A stretch of DNA of 64,000 nucleotides from Apiosordaria backusii (lineage: Eukaryota; Ascomycota; Sordariomycetes; Sordariales; Lasiosphaeriaceae), in contig JAUKTV010000010.1 in NCBI GenBank assembly GCA_030549205.1, forward strand, positions 1,054,001-1,118,000. Reading direction: 5' to 3'. Both the position numbers and the translations under genes were made by a program. The notes beneath the pieces were generated by a model, which saw only the letters and a program-made list of their open reading frames with translations, was not told where the DNA came from and did no database searches. Numbering within the stretch: position 1 is the first letter of the stretch; the number at the start of each line of letters is the position of its first letter. Below are positions 1-9,314 of the stretch, piece by piece.

Positions 1-74
1 CGTATCTCTGGTAGGGCATTGTGGCCGCGGTATCAGGGCTCAATTGTCGGCTTGGCTAACGCTGTCTCGCACAG

Positions 75-504
75 GGTCGTTTACCTATCCAACAGCTTCA
101 ACTTTGCGTCGCGAGCTCTTTCGATAGCCGCGAGGGTCATCGTCAACCAAATCGTGTTTGCGCCGCTGTTCAACACCTACTTTTTCGGCACGCAGGCTGT
201 GTTGTCGGGGGCGTCGCTTCCTGAGATATGGGAGCGTCTCGTCAAAACGGTTCCACCGAGTATCGCGAATTCGGTCAAGCTGTGGCCAGCGGTTATGGCG
301 ATAAACTTTGCGTTCATTCCGCTTCCATTTCGGTCGATGTTCAGTGGCACTGTGGCGGTCGGGTGGCAGACGTATCTGAGCTGGCTGAATAAGAAAGCTG
401 AGGAGAGCATCGCAGCGGAAGCTGAAGCAGCTGCGCTGGAGAAGGCCGCTGTCGCCAAAGTGGAAGAGGTCGCCGTGCCCACAGTCGCAAAGGCTACTGC
501 GTAG
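75..504 (+). CDS. Mpv17/PMP22-family membrane protein, 3' part (5' end outside window)
   Basis: C-terminal half of a protein of the Mpv17/PMP22/Sym1 family, small four-helix proteins of the mitochondrial inner membrane or peroxisome. The exon is taken to start at 75, after an acceptor (cgcacag) with a gctaac branch site about 15 nt upstream. The reading frame runs from there to TAG at 502-504. Family features seen: a VNQIVFAPLFNTYFF helix, the stretch KLWPAVMAINFAFIPLPFR typical of the family's C-terminal domain, and a final YLSWLN segment. An Ala/Glu-rich tail of about 30 residues follows and is not part of the core fold. Because the N-terminal half is missing, organelle targeting and family member cannot be decided. 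Confidence 0.8.
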
Positions 505-871
505 AAATTAATTGGTTTAGGATTATAACGATAGAATAGACTTAGACAGCATTAAATAGCACAAGCAAGGCGTGCGGTGTTTTGTTCAAGAGATGCTTAT
601 CGGACTGATAGATCGGACGATGCGTGCATCACTCGATGAGACAGTGTGGGGTCCCTTGCATCGAGCATTTGACAGCTAACGTGCACGGTCTCCCCGCACT
701 GTGCTCTTCTTGCCTGACCCCTGTAAGCGCCAGGAACCAAGCCGACACCGCGGCAAAGCTCCAAAAATACTGAGCGCAAAAAAACATCGTCATCACCCTC
801 ACCAACACCCCCCACCACGACCCCCTTCGGAAGCCATTGAGCGCCGGCCCGGCCCAGCTCTGCGTTCAGCC
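505..871. other. Intergenic: 3' end of Mpv17-like gene and promoter of DHODH gene
   Basis: About 370 bases. An open frame continues upstream of the DHODH ATG (from about 701) but lacks an ATG and is Pro/His-rich leader-like sequence. I read it as 5' UTR. No RNA gene or repeat is seen. Confidence 0.5.
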
Positions 872-2328
872 ATGGCTTCTCCCTTCCTCCGAACGAGGCA
901 TTCCCTCTCCTCCGTCCTCCGACCACTTGTGCGGAATCCCACTCCAAGAATCAACCATGCCGTACCCCGTCGCCCCGCCTCGACTTCCTCCTCCTCCTCC
1001 TCCTTCTACGGTGGCTCCAGCGCAAAGACGATAGCGATCAGCGCTGCCCTCGGCACCTCCGCCGTCCTCCTCTACTACTACGCAACCGACACCCGCGCCT
1101 CCTTCCACAAGTACATCGTTCCCCGCGCCCTCCGCGTGCTCTTCCCCGATGCCGAAGACGCCCACCACGCCGGCACCACCGCGCTGAAAGCCCTCTACTC
1201 CCTCGGCCTCCACCCCCGCGAGCGCGTTCAAGATGTCGACCCCTCCGGAGCTAAACCTCTATCTGTCAACGTCTTCGGTGTCGAGTTATCAAACCCAATC
1301 GGCATTTCCGCCGGTCTCGACAAAGACGCCGAGATCCCCGACCCGTTATTTGCTCTCGGCGCCGGTGTCGTCGAGGTAGGCGGTATCACGCCCCTACCGC
1401 AAGAGGGCAACCCCAGGCCGAGAGTCTTTAGGGTTGTGTCCACCGATGGGTTGGTCAACAGATACGGTCTCAACTCCAAAGGTGCCGATGCTGTGGCTGC
1501 GCACTTGAGGGAGAGACTGAGGACATTTGCCAGGAGTATTGGTCTGACAGAAAAGGAGATGCTCGATGGCGAGGCTGGGGTTCCGGTGGGAAGTTTGAGG
1601 GATGGGAGGTTGCTCTGTGTGCAGATTGCCAAGAACAAGAAGACGGACGAGAAGGATGTGGAGGCGGTCAAGAGGGATTACGTCACTTGTGTGAACAGGC
1701 TGGCGCCGTATGCGGACGTGCTGGTTGTGAATGTCAGCAGTCCTAATACGCCGGGACTGAGAGACTTGCAGGCTACGGGGCCGTTGACGGCGCTGTTGGG
1801 CGCGGTTGTGGAGGAGGCGCAAAAGACCAAGAGGAAGGTCAAGCCGAGGGTTATGGTCAAGGTTAGCCCGGATGAGGATGATGACAGCCAGATAGAGGGT
1901 GTGGTGCAGGCTGTTTGGATGAGCGGGGTGGATGGTGTGATTGTGGGTAATACGACGAAGAGGAGGACTGGGCTGGTGCCGAAGGGGTGAGGCTGACTAT
2001 CCAGGAGCAGAAGAATATCATGGAGGAGGGTGGTTACTCGGGTCCGGCGCTGTTTGATCAGACGCTGAACCTGGTTGGGAGGTACAGGAAGATGCTGGAC
2101 AGCTATTCGCTCAAGACCGAGGGGCTTCAGGATGCGTTTGGCAAGAACCAAAAGGTCATTTTTGCGACGGGTGGTATCACGAATGGTGAGCAGGCCCTCA
2201 AGGTGCTTAATGCTGGAGCGAGCGTTGCTATGGTTTACACTGCGATGGTTTACGGCGGATCCGGCACTATCACGAGGATAAAGAACGAGATGCGGGAGAA
2301 GTTGGCCATTGAGGATAAGAAGCAGTGA
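872..2328 (+). CDS. Dihydroorotate dehydrogenase (quinone), class 2, mitochondrial; frame broken by one base
   Basis: Oxidises dihydroorotate to orotate with quinone as acceptor at the mitochondrial inner membrane, the fourth step of pyrimidine synthesis. The chosen ATG (872, context agccATGG) opens a Ser/Arg-rich presequence, followed by a hydrophobic anchor (about residues 50-70). Family motifs: PIGISAGLDKDAEI, EVGGITPLPQ, the catalytic-serine motif NVSSPNTPGLRDL (about residue 286), VMVKVSPD and VIVGNTT; then, in another frame, VIFATGGITNGEQAL and ASVAMVYTAMVYGG. The first frame ends at a TGA at 1988-1990 just after VPKG; the second resumes at 1987 with VRLTIQEQK. One extra G in the run 1984-1987 would restore a 485-residue enzyme. 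No intron fits the 2-nt gap. Either a base-call error or a true null allele. Confidence 0.9.
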
Positions 2329-3520
2329 TGAGAGACATTGAACCCGGAGTAGAATTGTATATATCGACTGGCTCTTTTGCCGGCACCACATTCATCGAAA
2401 ATCTAGCCAAGAACGAGATAAAAGCGAGTTTTTACACACAAAGAGTTCGTCCGCCTCCGGCTGAATATATTTGTTGTCGAATGGTTACAAGCTGAAAGCA
2501 CGTTCGGGGCGGACTCACCGAGGAGGGTGGGTTGGTTGCAGGGAGTTTTTACATTTTTACATTTTTTCCAGAAAGTCTGTCGTCCAACCCCCATCGCTTC
2601 CAGGAAGTCCGATTCGGCGGTTGCCTTGGCACGCATGAGAATGTCACCCCCTGACCATGGAAGCGCGCAAACTTGTTCCCCCAAGCTTCCATTCCAATCG
2701 GCTGACAGGCACCCACTCTCTCCCTAAAACTAACGAATTGAATTTTCTAGTGGAGTGTATGCCATGCCTCGCAACCACTAGGGGTGTGGTGGGGGCCAGA
2801 ACAGGTTCCATTCCCGCTGGAAACCATCATCCGCCATGTGGTTTGCCCTGTAGCTTGATGGGAAAGGAACGGTTTTCTTGGGGGCTCGATTCTAGGGAGA
2901 ATGGGGGTTACGGGGCCGCTGGGATACATATCGGCAAGGCCCCGGGCGCCAATCACAGCTCTCCCCCAATGGCACGGGTTGGTGCAGATGTTACAAGGGG
3001 GGCACGGTTTGTTCATCAATCGGATGGTGAGGAAGTGTCTGTGGGCGGTTTGTGTCACAGTGTCACAGTGTGTCAGATGAATTAGATGAAGTGTGTGCCT
3101 GGATGTCAGCCGTTGTACGAGGGAGAAAAAGAGAATTTATAGGGAGGGTGTTACCCTTTTTTGCTTGGAGGGCATTACCACACGTGGGGGTTAGGGTTAT
3201 ACGCTGCCCCTGCTGCGTTTCCTAAGCTCTTCGGCCAACGTGGTTGTCTGAGTGTAAGCTTGGTGACAGAATGAGGTGGGTGCATTAGCTTGAATGGTAA
3301 TAGCAATCCTGTCAGTATGGTAGATTTGCTGTAGCATGTGATAGTTGTAAAGGTTGGTGGTGGTGGTGGTGGTGGCGATGGCAAGATGGTGTTTAAACTG
3401 TGGGGCGTAAATGCCCCCCAATCAAAAAAGGAACTACCCCTCTATAAATTCTCAAGGGGAAAAAGGGCCAAGTCGGAGAGTTTGGGTGTTCTGGAATGCG
3501 CGGTGCGGCACGGCTTCAAT
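2329..3520. other. Intergenic, no convincing gene
   Basis: ORFs here (e.g. 2657-3085 plus, 2747-3058 minus) overlap antisense to each other, show no family motif and no splice structure. A (GGT)n run lies near 3352-3375, and a telomere-like TTAGGGTTA at 3191-3199. Nothing else identified. Confidence 0.5.
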
Positions 3521-3813
3521 TTATATAACTGCCGTTCTCCCCGTTTTTTTATTCTTGTTGATGTTGTCCTGTCCTCTCTGTTTATTTTTACGTACCTTGG
3601 GTAGCTGGTAATTCGGATGAACAGACTTCTCATGCAATCAAGCTTACAACACCCAGACCTCCAGGTTTACTTATTTTAACTGCCATTGTCCCCGTTTTTT
3701 GATCTTTGTTGCTGTTGTTTAATTCTCCCAGCATATTTTTTGGGCAGATGGTAGTTTTAAGTTTTGGATGACCTAATCCCAAGACTTCAATCATACGACA
3801 CCCGGGCCTCCAG
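3521..3813 (+). repeat. Diverged tandem duplication, unit about 150 bp, two copies
   Basis: Copy 1 (3521-3664) and copy 2 (3671-3813) align along their length at a constant offset near 150 nt. Shared blocks include ACTGCC..TCCCCGTTTTTT, TTGTTG.TGTTGT, GACTTC..AATCA and CACCC.G.CCTCCAG at the end of each. Substitutions and small indels are scattered. The second copy ends about 30 nt before the ATG of the G-alpha-like gene, so it may form its promoter or 5' UTR. Confidence 0.7.
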
Positions 3814-3845
3814 CCCGATTTATTGCGAAGTGGACAGCCAGGAAA

Positions 3846-5429
3846 ATGAAATCCACAACCTCCACAAAAACAAGGGCCGACACCATGATTTCTGAGAAAT
3901 CAGGGCTCTCGGATGAGGAGGATAATCTCAAGATGAGCGCCACGCCAACTACTACAAAGGTCTTTTGGCAACTCAAGCACACCAACGCACCTTCTCATGG
4001 TGTCATCCCCAAGAGAGCCAAGCGCAGGAGAGCTCGCTCAACGGGTTGCTTCGGCATACCCTTTGATCTCCTGGCTTTCCTCCGCAGCATGTCTGTGTTC
4101 CAACTGGATACCACCCACAACAACACGAAAAGAATCCAGCCATCATCATCACCACAGTTTGAATCTGAAAAGATTAGGGAAGTCAAGAAATCCACCACAT
4201 GGCCCCTTCTCCACCCAGCCAAATCACAAGCCGCCCGCGAGGCTCGTCTAGCAGCGAAACGCTCAGCAGCTATCGACCGGCAACTCGAGCAAGACCGAGA
4301 TGCCTGGTGTCGAAAGGCCCAGGTGATGGTCACAAGTTCTGGGCGGACGAACTATGAAGGAAAGACGCTGTTTTTCAATCAAATGAGAAAGTGCAGCTTG
4401 CCGGAATCCTATGAGCCTATTGATCAGATCACCAAGAGGGCGACGGAAGACCCAGCTGGGAAAGTCAGAAATGCAGCAATGAAGGAAATACAGCGAATAT
4501 TGCACGAAATGCATGCCCAGGTGCAAGTTCACTACGAACGCACCGGAAAAGAGGTGGAAGAACCTCTCAGCACTCTAATACAAACCGCAAAGGATCTCTC
4601 CGAGTATCAACTCGGCACCCTTACAGAACTTCCCGAAATAAACGACCACAGCCTCGACCTTGTCAACCGCATCACGCAGCTGTGGTCCAACCCCACCTGG
4701 ACAAACCTCTGCTACAACACCTGGGGCCGCTCCAAGCCCTTCGACGACATCCTCCTCTCGCTTTTAACCCGCTCCTTCTCCCCCAACTACACCCCCACCC
4801 CCACCGACCTCTCCCACATCCGACACTTCTCCTCAGCTCACTACACCATCCACAGGGAATGCCTCACCCCCTTCCCCAACCAATCCTCTTTAACCCTCGA
4901 CCTCCTAGATAGAGACAACACCTCCTGCTGCTCCTTCCTCTCGAGGAAAATCTTCAACTTTTTATCACCAACCCTCTCGGTGCTCATGCTCGTCGACTTG
5001 TCCTCCTACTCGCACCTCCTCTGGGAAGAGTCGGGGACGAACTACCTGCAGGAATCGCTATTGATATTCGAGTCGATTGTCAACAGCCGTCGATTTGCGC
5101 AGGAGGCGAGAGGGGCGATGATGCTTTTACTTTGGAACAGCGAAGGGTTGGAGAAGCAGCTACAAGAGGGTAGCAAACCGCTGGGAAATTACATGAAGGA
5201 TTTCAAGGGCCAGAGGGGGGAGGAGAACGAGTGGATAAAACGGGAGTTTGAAAAGGTGGTGAAGAGGGGGAAGTATGGACGGGATGTCAAGATTAGGGTT
5301 GGGGAGCCGGGGGATGAAGGGACGGTTCGGTGGGTGGTGGAGACGGTCAAGACGGGGTTGTTGGATCAGGGGTTATGTGATCTTGGTTTGGGGAGGGAGG
5401 GCGAGGGGGGATGGTATCGGAGGAGGTGA
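3846..5429 (+). CDS. Degenerate G-protein alpha-subunit-like protein
   Basis: Single-exon protein of 527 residues that I read as a diverged heterotrimeric G-alpha subunit. In order: a basic N-terminal extension (1-140); IDRQLEQD (143-150), as before the P-loop of G-alpha; a P-loop-equivalent stretch (160-180) in which GxGxSGKS is replaced by TSSGRTNYEGKT; helical-domain sequence ending LWSNPTWTNLCY (279-290); YTPTPTDLSHIR (315-326), matching the segment before switch I; LSSYSHLLWEESGTNYLQES (385-404) then FESIVNSRRF, matching the region after switch II; WNSEGLEKQL in place of NKxD; and a C-terminus VKTGLLDQGLCDLGL like the receptor-contact helix. The DxxGGQ motif and switch I Arg/Thr are not recognisable, so GTP hydrolysis is unlikely. 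No N-terminal myristoylation site. Family inferred from motif order; function unknown. Confidence 0.7.
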   Translation: MKSTTSTKTRADTMISEKSGLSDEEDNLKMSATPTTTKVFWQLKHTNAPSHGVIPKRAKRRRARSTGCFGIPFDLLAFLRSMSVFQLDTTHNNTKRIQPSSSPQFESEKIREVKKSTTWPLLHPAKSQAAREARLAAKRSAAIDRQLEQDRDAWCRKAQVMVTSSGRTNYEGKTLFFNQMRKCSLPESYEPIDQITKRATEDPAGKVRNAAMKEIQRILHEMHAQVQVHYERTGKEVEEPLSTLIQTAKDLSEYQLGTLTELPEINDHSLDLVNRITQLWSNPTWTNLCYNTWGRSKPFDDILLSLLTRSFSPNYTPTPTDLSHIRHFSSAHYTIHRECLTPFPNQSSLTLDLLDRDNTSCCSFLSRKIFNFLSPTLSVLMLVDLSSYSHLLWEESGTNYLQESLLIFESIVNSRRFAQEARGAMMLLLWNSEGLEKQLQEGSKPLGNYMKDFKGQRGEENEWIKREFEKVVKRGKYGRDVKIRVGEPGDEGTVRWVVETVKTGLLDQGLCDLGLGREGEGGWYRRR

Positions 5430-5597
5430 TGGGTTTGGAGTTCACGAGCGTGGAAAATGGTTGGGTTAAGTATGCAGGATTGGGAATGGACAAAATATGT
5501 AATGATGGTTAAATTATGGATATGATGTTATGATAGCTATGGGAGATGAAAGGGTTAATGGCTGGGTAATGTGAAATGGATTCTTCCAAAGAGTTCG

Positions 5598-8500
5598 TCA
5601 TCTCCGAGCCTTTGTGGGCGTAGTATCCAAGACGAATTTGAGGTCCTATGAAAAGTATCTGACGTCAGAATCTTGCCTTGTGTCGGCGCCGAAAAAAGGT
5701 TGGACATGAAGCGGAGACATACATCAATAGTCTCTCCTCCCGGAGGTCGGTCGTCAAGAGAGAGCTTGGCGAGGCGTTTCTTGCGTTCTTGTATCTTCAG
5801 GATGTTCTGCGTCGTGGGCCGGCGTCAGCGAAAGTCATGTGGGTTGGGAAGGGGACGAGATCGGGGGTACTGTACCGGCTCAAGCGTGTTTTCCGTCACG
5901 TATTTAAGGATCTTCACCGCACGGGTCTGTCCCATCCTCAGGACTCGGGCGATGGCTTGAGCTTCGATGGCTGGATTGTAGATTGGCTCAACCATGTGGA
6001 CGATGTTGGCTGCTGTTATGGTCAACCCGACGGCGCCGGAGTTGATGGTGAGAAGTAACACTGGGATGGATGGGTTTTGACTGAACTGGTCGATGATTGC
6101 TGTGCGGTCGGTTGCGTTGACCTGTCCGTCAATTCTGAGAAACGGAATAGAGAGCTGAGATAGCATTGTTCGTAGCAGGGCGAGTGTTGTTCGCCACGAA
6201 GTGAAGACGATACTGTAACATGTCAGGTGCCTGCGTTGTTGACTGGGTGCCCTGTGGGTCTTGTCCTTACCTTTTGCTACCATCAACAGTGAATGACTTT
6301 TGTATGTTTTGAACGACAGCTGATAGCTTGGAGGAATGCCCCGCTGGGGAGTTAACAGGTGAAAGTCCTGCTGGAGGTGAATAGTACTCCAAAGAGGGCG
6401 TAGGTGTCCGGCTTGATGGTCCAGGAATACCAAGAAAGCTGGTGTTTAGTGGCGTCGATGGTTGAGATCTCGAGGGGGCGAACAGGTGTCCGCACAAAGG
6501 ACACTCAGTGGCTCCATTGAGCGATGCCCTGGAATCCTCGTCCATATCGCTGCATAAAATACACAAGTCGCTCCCACTGAAGCCTGGCTCTCTGGACTTG
6601 GACCGCTTCCGAGATCGCTGCTCTTGGTTGTCTGTCGCAAAGGTCCCGTGATTGCAAAGCATCCGAAGCTTTTGGACGGTCTGAAAGAGGATGTTGAAGC
6701 TCTTTAAGTCAGATTTACCGCATACTTGCCGTTCAAACTCAGCTTGACAGTCAGAAAGAATTCCTTCGTATGCCGAAATCTCTTCAGGGGAGAGGGATAT
6801 TGGCATCATCTCGGTGGTAGAAGGTGGCAGGTTGAGCAAGGACTCTGTCCTCCGCAGACAGATCGTGCGAAGAAGCAGCTGTAGGTTTCGAAAAGACTCA
6901 TTGGCAGTTGGATCGCTGCGAATAGGATCGATAATGTGTTTATTGAAGATGCTTGTTTCCGACAGAGGTTCATGCCGAAGGAATTTGAGTAATGATCGCA
7001 GGTCCATCAGACTGTTCTGAATCGGAGTTCCAGTAAGGCACCACCTTCTCTCAGCCTCTAGACAGTGTGCAGCCTTGAACATGGCAGTGGCCTGGTTTCG
7101 AATGCAGTGTGCTGTGAGATCTGGATCAGCGTCATGCGTTACAGAGTGAAGAACAGATTGGTTGGTTGGCGGGAAGATGTCGTCAACCTGCAATCGCACG
7201 CACCTTCGTCCAGAACCACCCGAAACCAATGGATCTCTTGCAATACGCGTGATCGTTCCCAATCTGCTGCCAAAGTGCCGTATGTTGTCAACACAATGTC
7301 ATGTCTGAGCAGGAGGTTGGCCGATTTTGGCCGATCAGCACCGTGGAACACGTAGTTGGATAGTGTTCCTGGATGGAAGTGTCTGATAGATTCGTGTAGT
7401 GTGAGATTCCGAGTCGTGGATCAAGAGTGGAAGTCTCGAGACGTACCTGTGTATCTCTGAGGACCAGACATCGAGGAGTTCTAGCCGCCAATGACTTATT
7501 AATAGAACGGTACAGCCATAGCTTCGTTCTACCAAGTACTTACGTATTGAAGGAAGGACCACCAGAGTGCCTGCCTTGGGCCTGGAACAGCTTCCAATAT
7601 CATCTCCTTCAGATTGCGCAAATGTTGCTGCATCCTCCTTCGTGCAGACAATTGCACTGAGCATTGTCAGAGTCTTGCCAAGTCCCATGACATCGGCCAG
7701 AATCCCACCTCGGCATGGGGATGATAGCTTCGATACGATTCTGTCAAGGCTCAGAGTTAGCAAAAGGTTGAAACCGCCATTCAAAGTCACCCTACTTGTA
7801 ATCAAGAAGACCCCAAAGCTCGTGGTCTGCGATGTGGCAGTGGTTCAGATCTTCTCTAGCTAGAATAAACCTGATGCCAGAAATCTGATACCTGCCAGTG
7901 ATATTTTATTGTTAGATCAATAAGGTAGATTCAAAAGTCACCCATGGTACTCACTTCTGAAGCTTGGTATTGGCCAAGTGAAGTTGCACGATGGCGGTGA
8001 TATTGCACTCTATCTCATTGGATCCCTCTGTCGAGTGTTCATCCAGGGACCCCAAAAGAGCGTCTATATGCTGAGAAACCTGCGCAGATGTGATCTCTGC
8101 TGCTTCAGGCTCGGGGCCTATCAAATGCCTCAAGTCCGTTCTGATGCCGCCAGGGTAGAAGTAGTGCGGGTTCTTGTACCCCAGCGCCGAATCAAGATAC
8201 ACGGGATGTTGAAGATGGCAGTTTAAATGTGCAAGTGCCGCCCCAACGGCATCAGCAAGATGTTCCGGCCCTGAAATGTTTACCGTGACGTCGATGATAG
8301 TTTTTTTGCGCGTGGCCTTCCGTGGTATCTTAGCGAAGCTGGTAGCCGACATAACAGCTGTGAAAATGATATTTTCCAGGTGTAGCAGAGCTTCCAGATG
8401 GCGGGTGGTAATGAGATCTACGAGGGCGAAGTCTCCAGTCTCATGGTCCGGAGACTGTGTTATTTGGAAAGACTCGGCCTTCTTGTTGTTTCGACGCACT

Positions 8501-8875
8501 ACCGGGAAACTCGAGAACAGGGACCAAGGGTCGATAGGTATAACGAGCTTTTCTATGAAGCTCACTTGGGCTTTGGCGGAAAATACCTATCCAGAAGATT
8601 CCCTGTTAGTCATGAGCTCACGGTTCAGAAGAGCAAGGCCGTGTGCTTGGCAAACTCACGGTCCCGAAGCAGATGGCATTGTTCGGTCTGGACGAAGTTG
8701 ACTCTGGTTCTCTCAAAGGCACGGGGCACCGAACCTTGTCAACATCCATATCCATAGGCTCCAGAACGTGAGTAGTCGTTGCATCTTGGCCGAATAAAAG
8801 AGGGCGTTTGGGAAACGGGGCGTCAATTGCATGGTCAGCCCCTCGTTTTCTCTCACGGTTGGGCAAGGTGCGCAT
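5598..8875 (-). CDS. SNF2-family DNA helicase/ATPase (HLTF/SMARCA3-like)
   Basis: Ten exons on the minus strand: 8875-8660, 8586-7955, 7891-7796, 7740-7544, 7480-7447, 7382-7204, 7111-6271, 6212-5876, 5806-5723, 5645-5598 (887 residues). All introns are GT-AG, and joins restore family motifs. Order: an N-terminal region without catalytic motifs; Walker A in GGILADVMGLGKTLTMLSAI; TLVVLPS (Ia); DIVLTTYGTLAADW; DEAH, formed across the intron 7203-7112; WCLTGTPIQNSLMDLRSLLKFL; a four-Cys zinc-binding insert (CILC...CPLC, not a full RING); then the helicase C domain with VFTSWRTTL, LRIDG and ARVLRMGQTR. Such proteins remodel or translocate on DNA in repair or transcription. The start at 8875 is the first ATG in frame. 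The specific subfamily is uncertain. Confidence 0.88.
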
Positions 8876-9314
8876 TGTGATAGCACAAAGGCGAAAAGAA
8901 AAACCCAATTCTTTTCCAAGCTAAAAGACATGCACTTATCTTTGCTGCTTCCTTTGGTTGTGGATGGATGTATGGCAGTATTTTGATGAGGCAAAGGGGA
9001 TTGCGATGGGGCAGTGCTGACCATGGCTGCATGGAAAGCCCAACCTCTGCGGACAGGAAACAGCGAGAAGCCTTTGCGCACGAGATTATTGGCCAGACCT
9101 CAACTCAGCCTCACCAGGCTTTCTGCCTGACTGCCAACGTGGCACCTGCATGCTGGGAGGCGCAATGTATGGCTTGAAGCGGGGAAGCAAGCAGGCCTGA
9201 GGATTAATCTACGTTTGCGTCCGACCCAGAGTCCACGGGCAGCTTTCACCCTGGCTGCTTCCCAGTTTCCACAGCACACCTTAGACTACGTCACTACACC
9301 AAATACACGACGCC
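8876..9314. other. Divergent intergenic promoter region (helicase / NACHT receptor)
   Basis: About 440 bases between the start codons of two genes transcribed away from each other. Open frames here continue from the helicase leader or are shadows. No repeat or RNA gene seen. Confidence 0.5.

Noticed and set aside
1987..2004. 18-nt GT..CTGAC..CAG segment at the DHODH frame break looked like a tiny intron
   Set aside because: Too short to splice, and removing it gives the wrong frame.
1678..2391. 237-residue minus-strand ORF
   Set aside because: Shadow of the DHODH coding region in reverse.
2657..3085. 142-residue plus-strand ORF downstream of DHODH
   Set aside because: No motif, overlaps an equally long minus-strand ORF, no splice structure.
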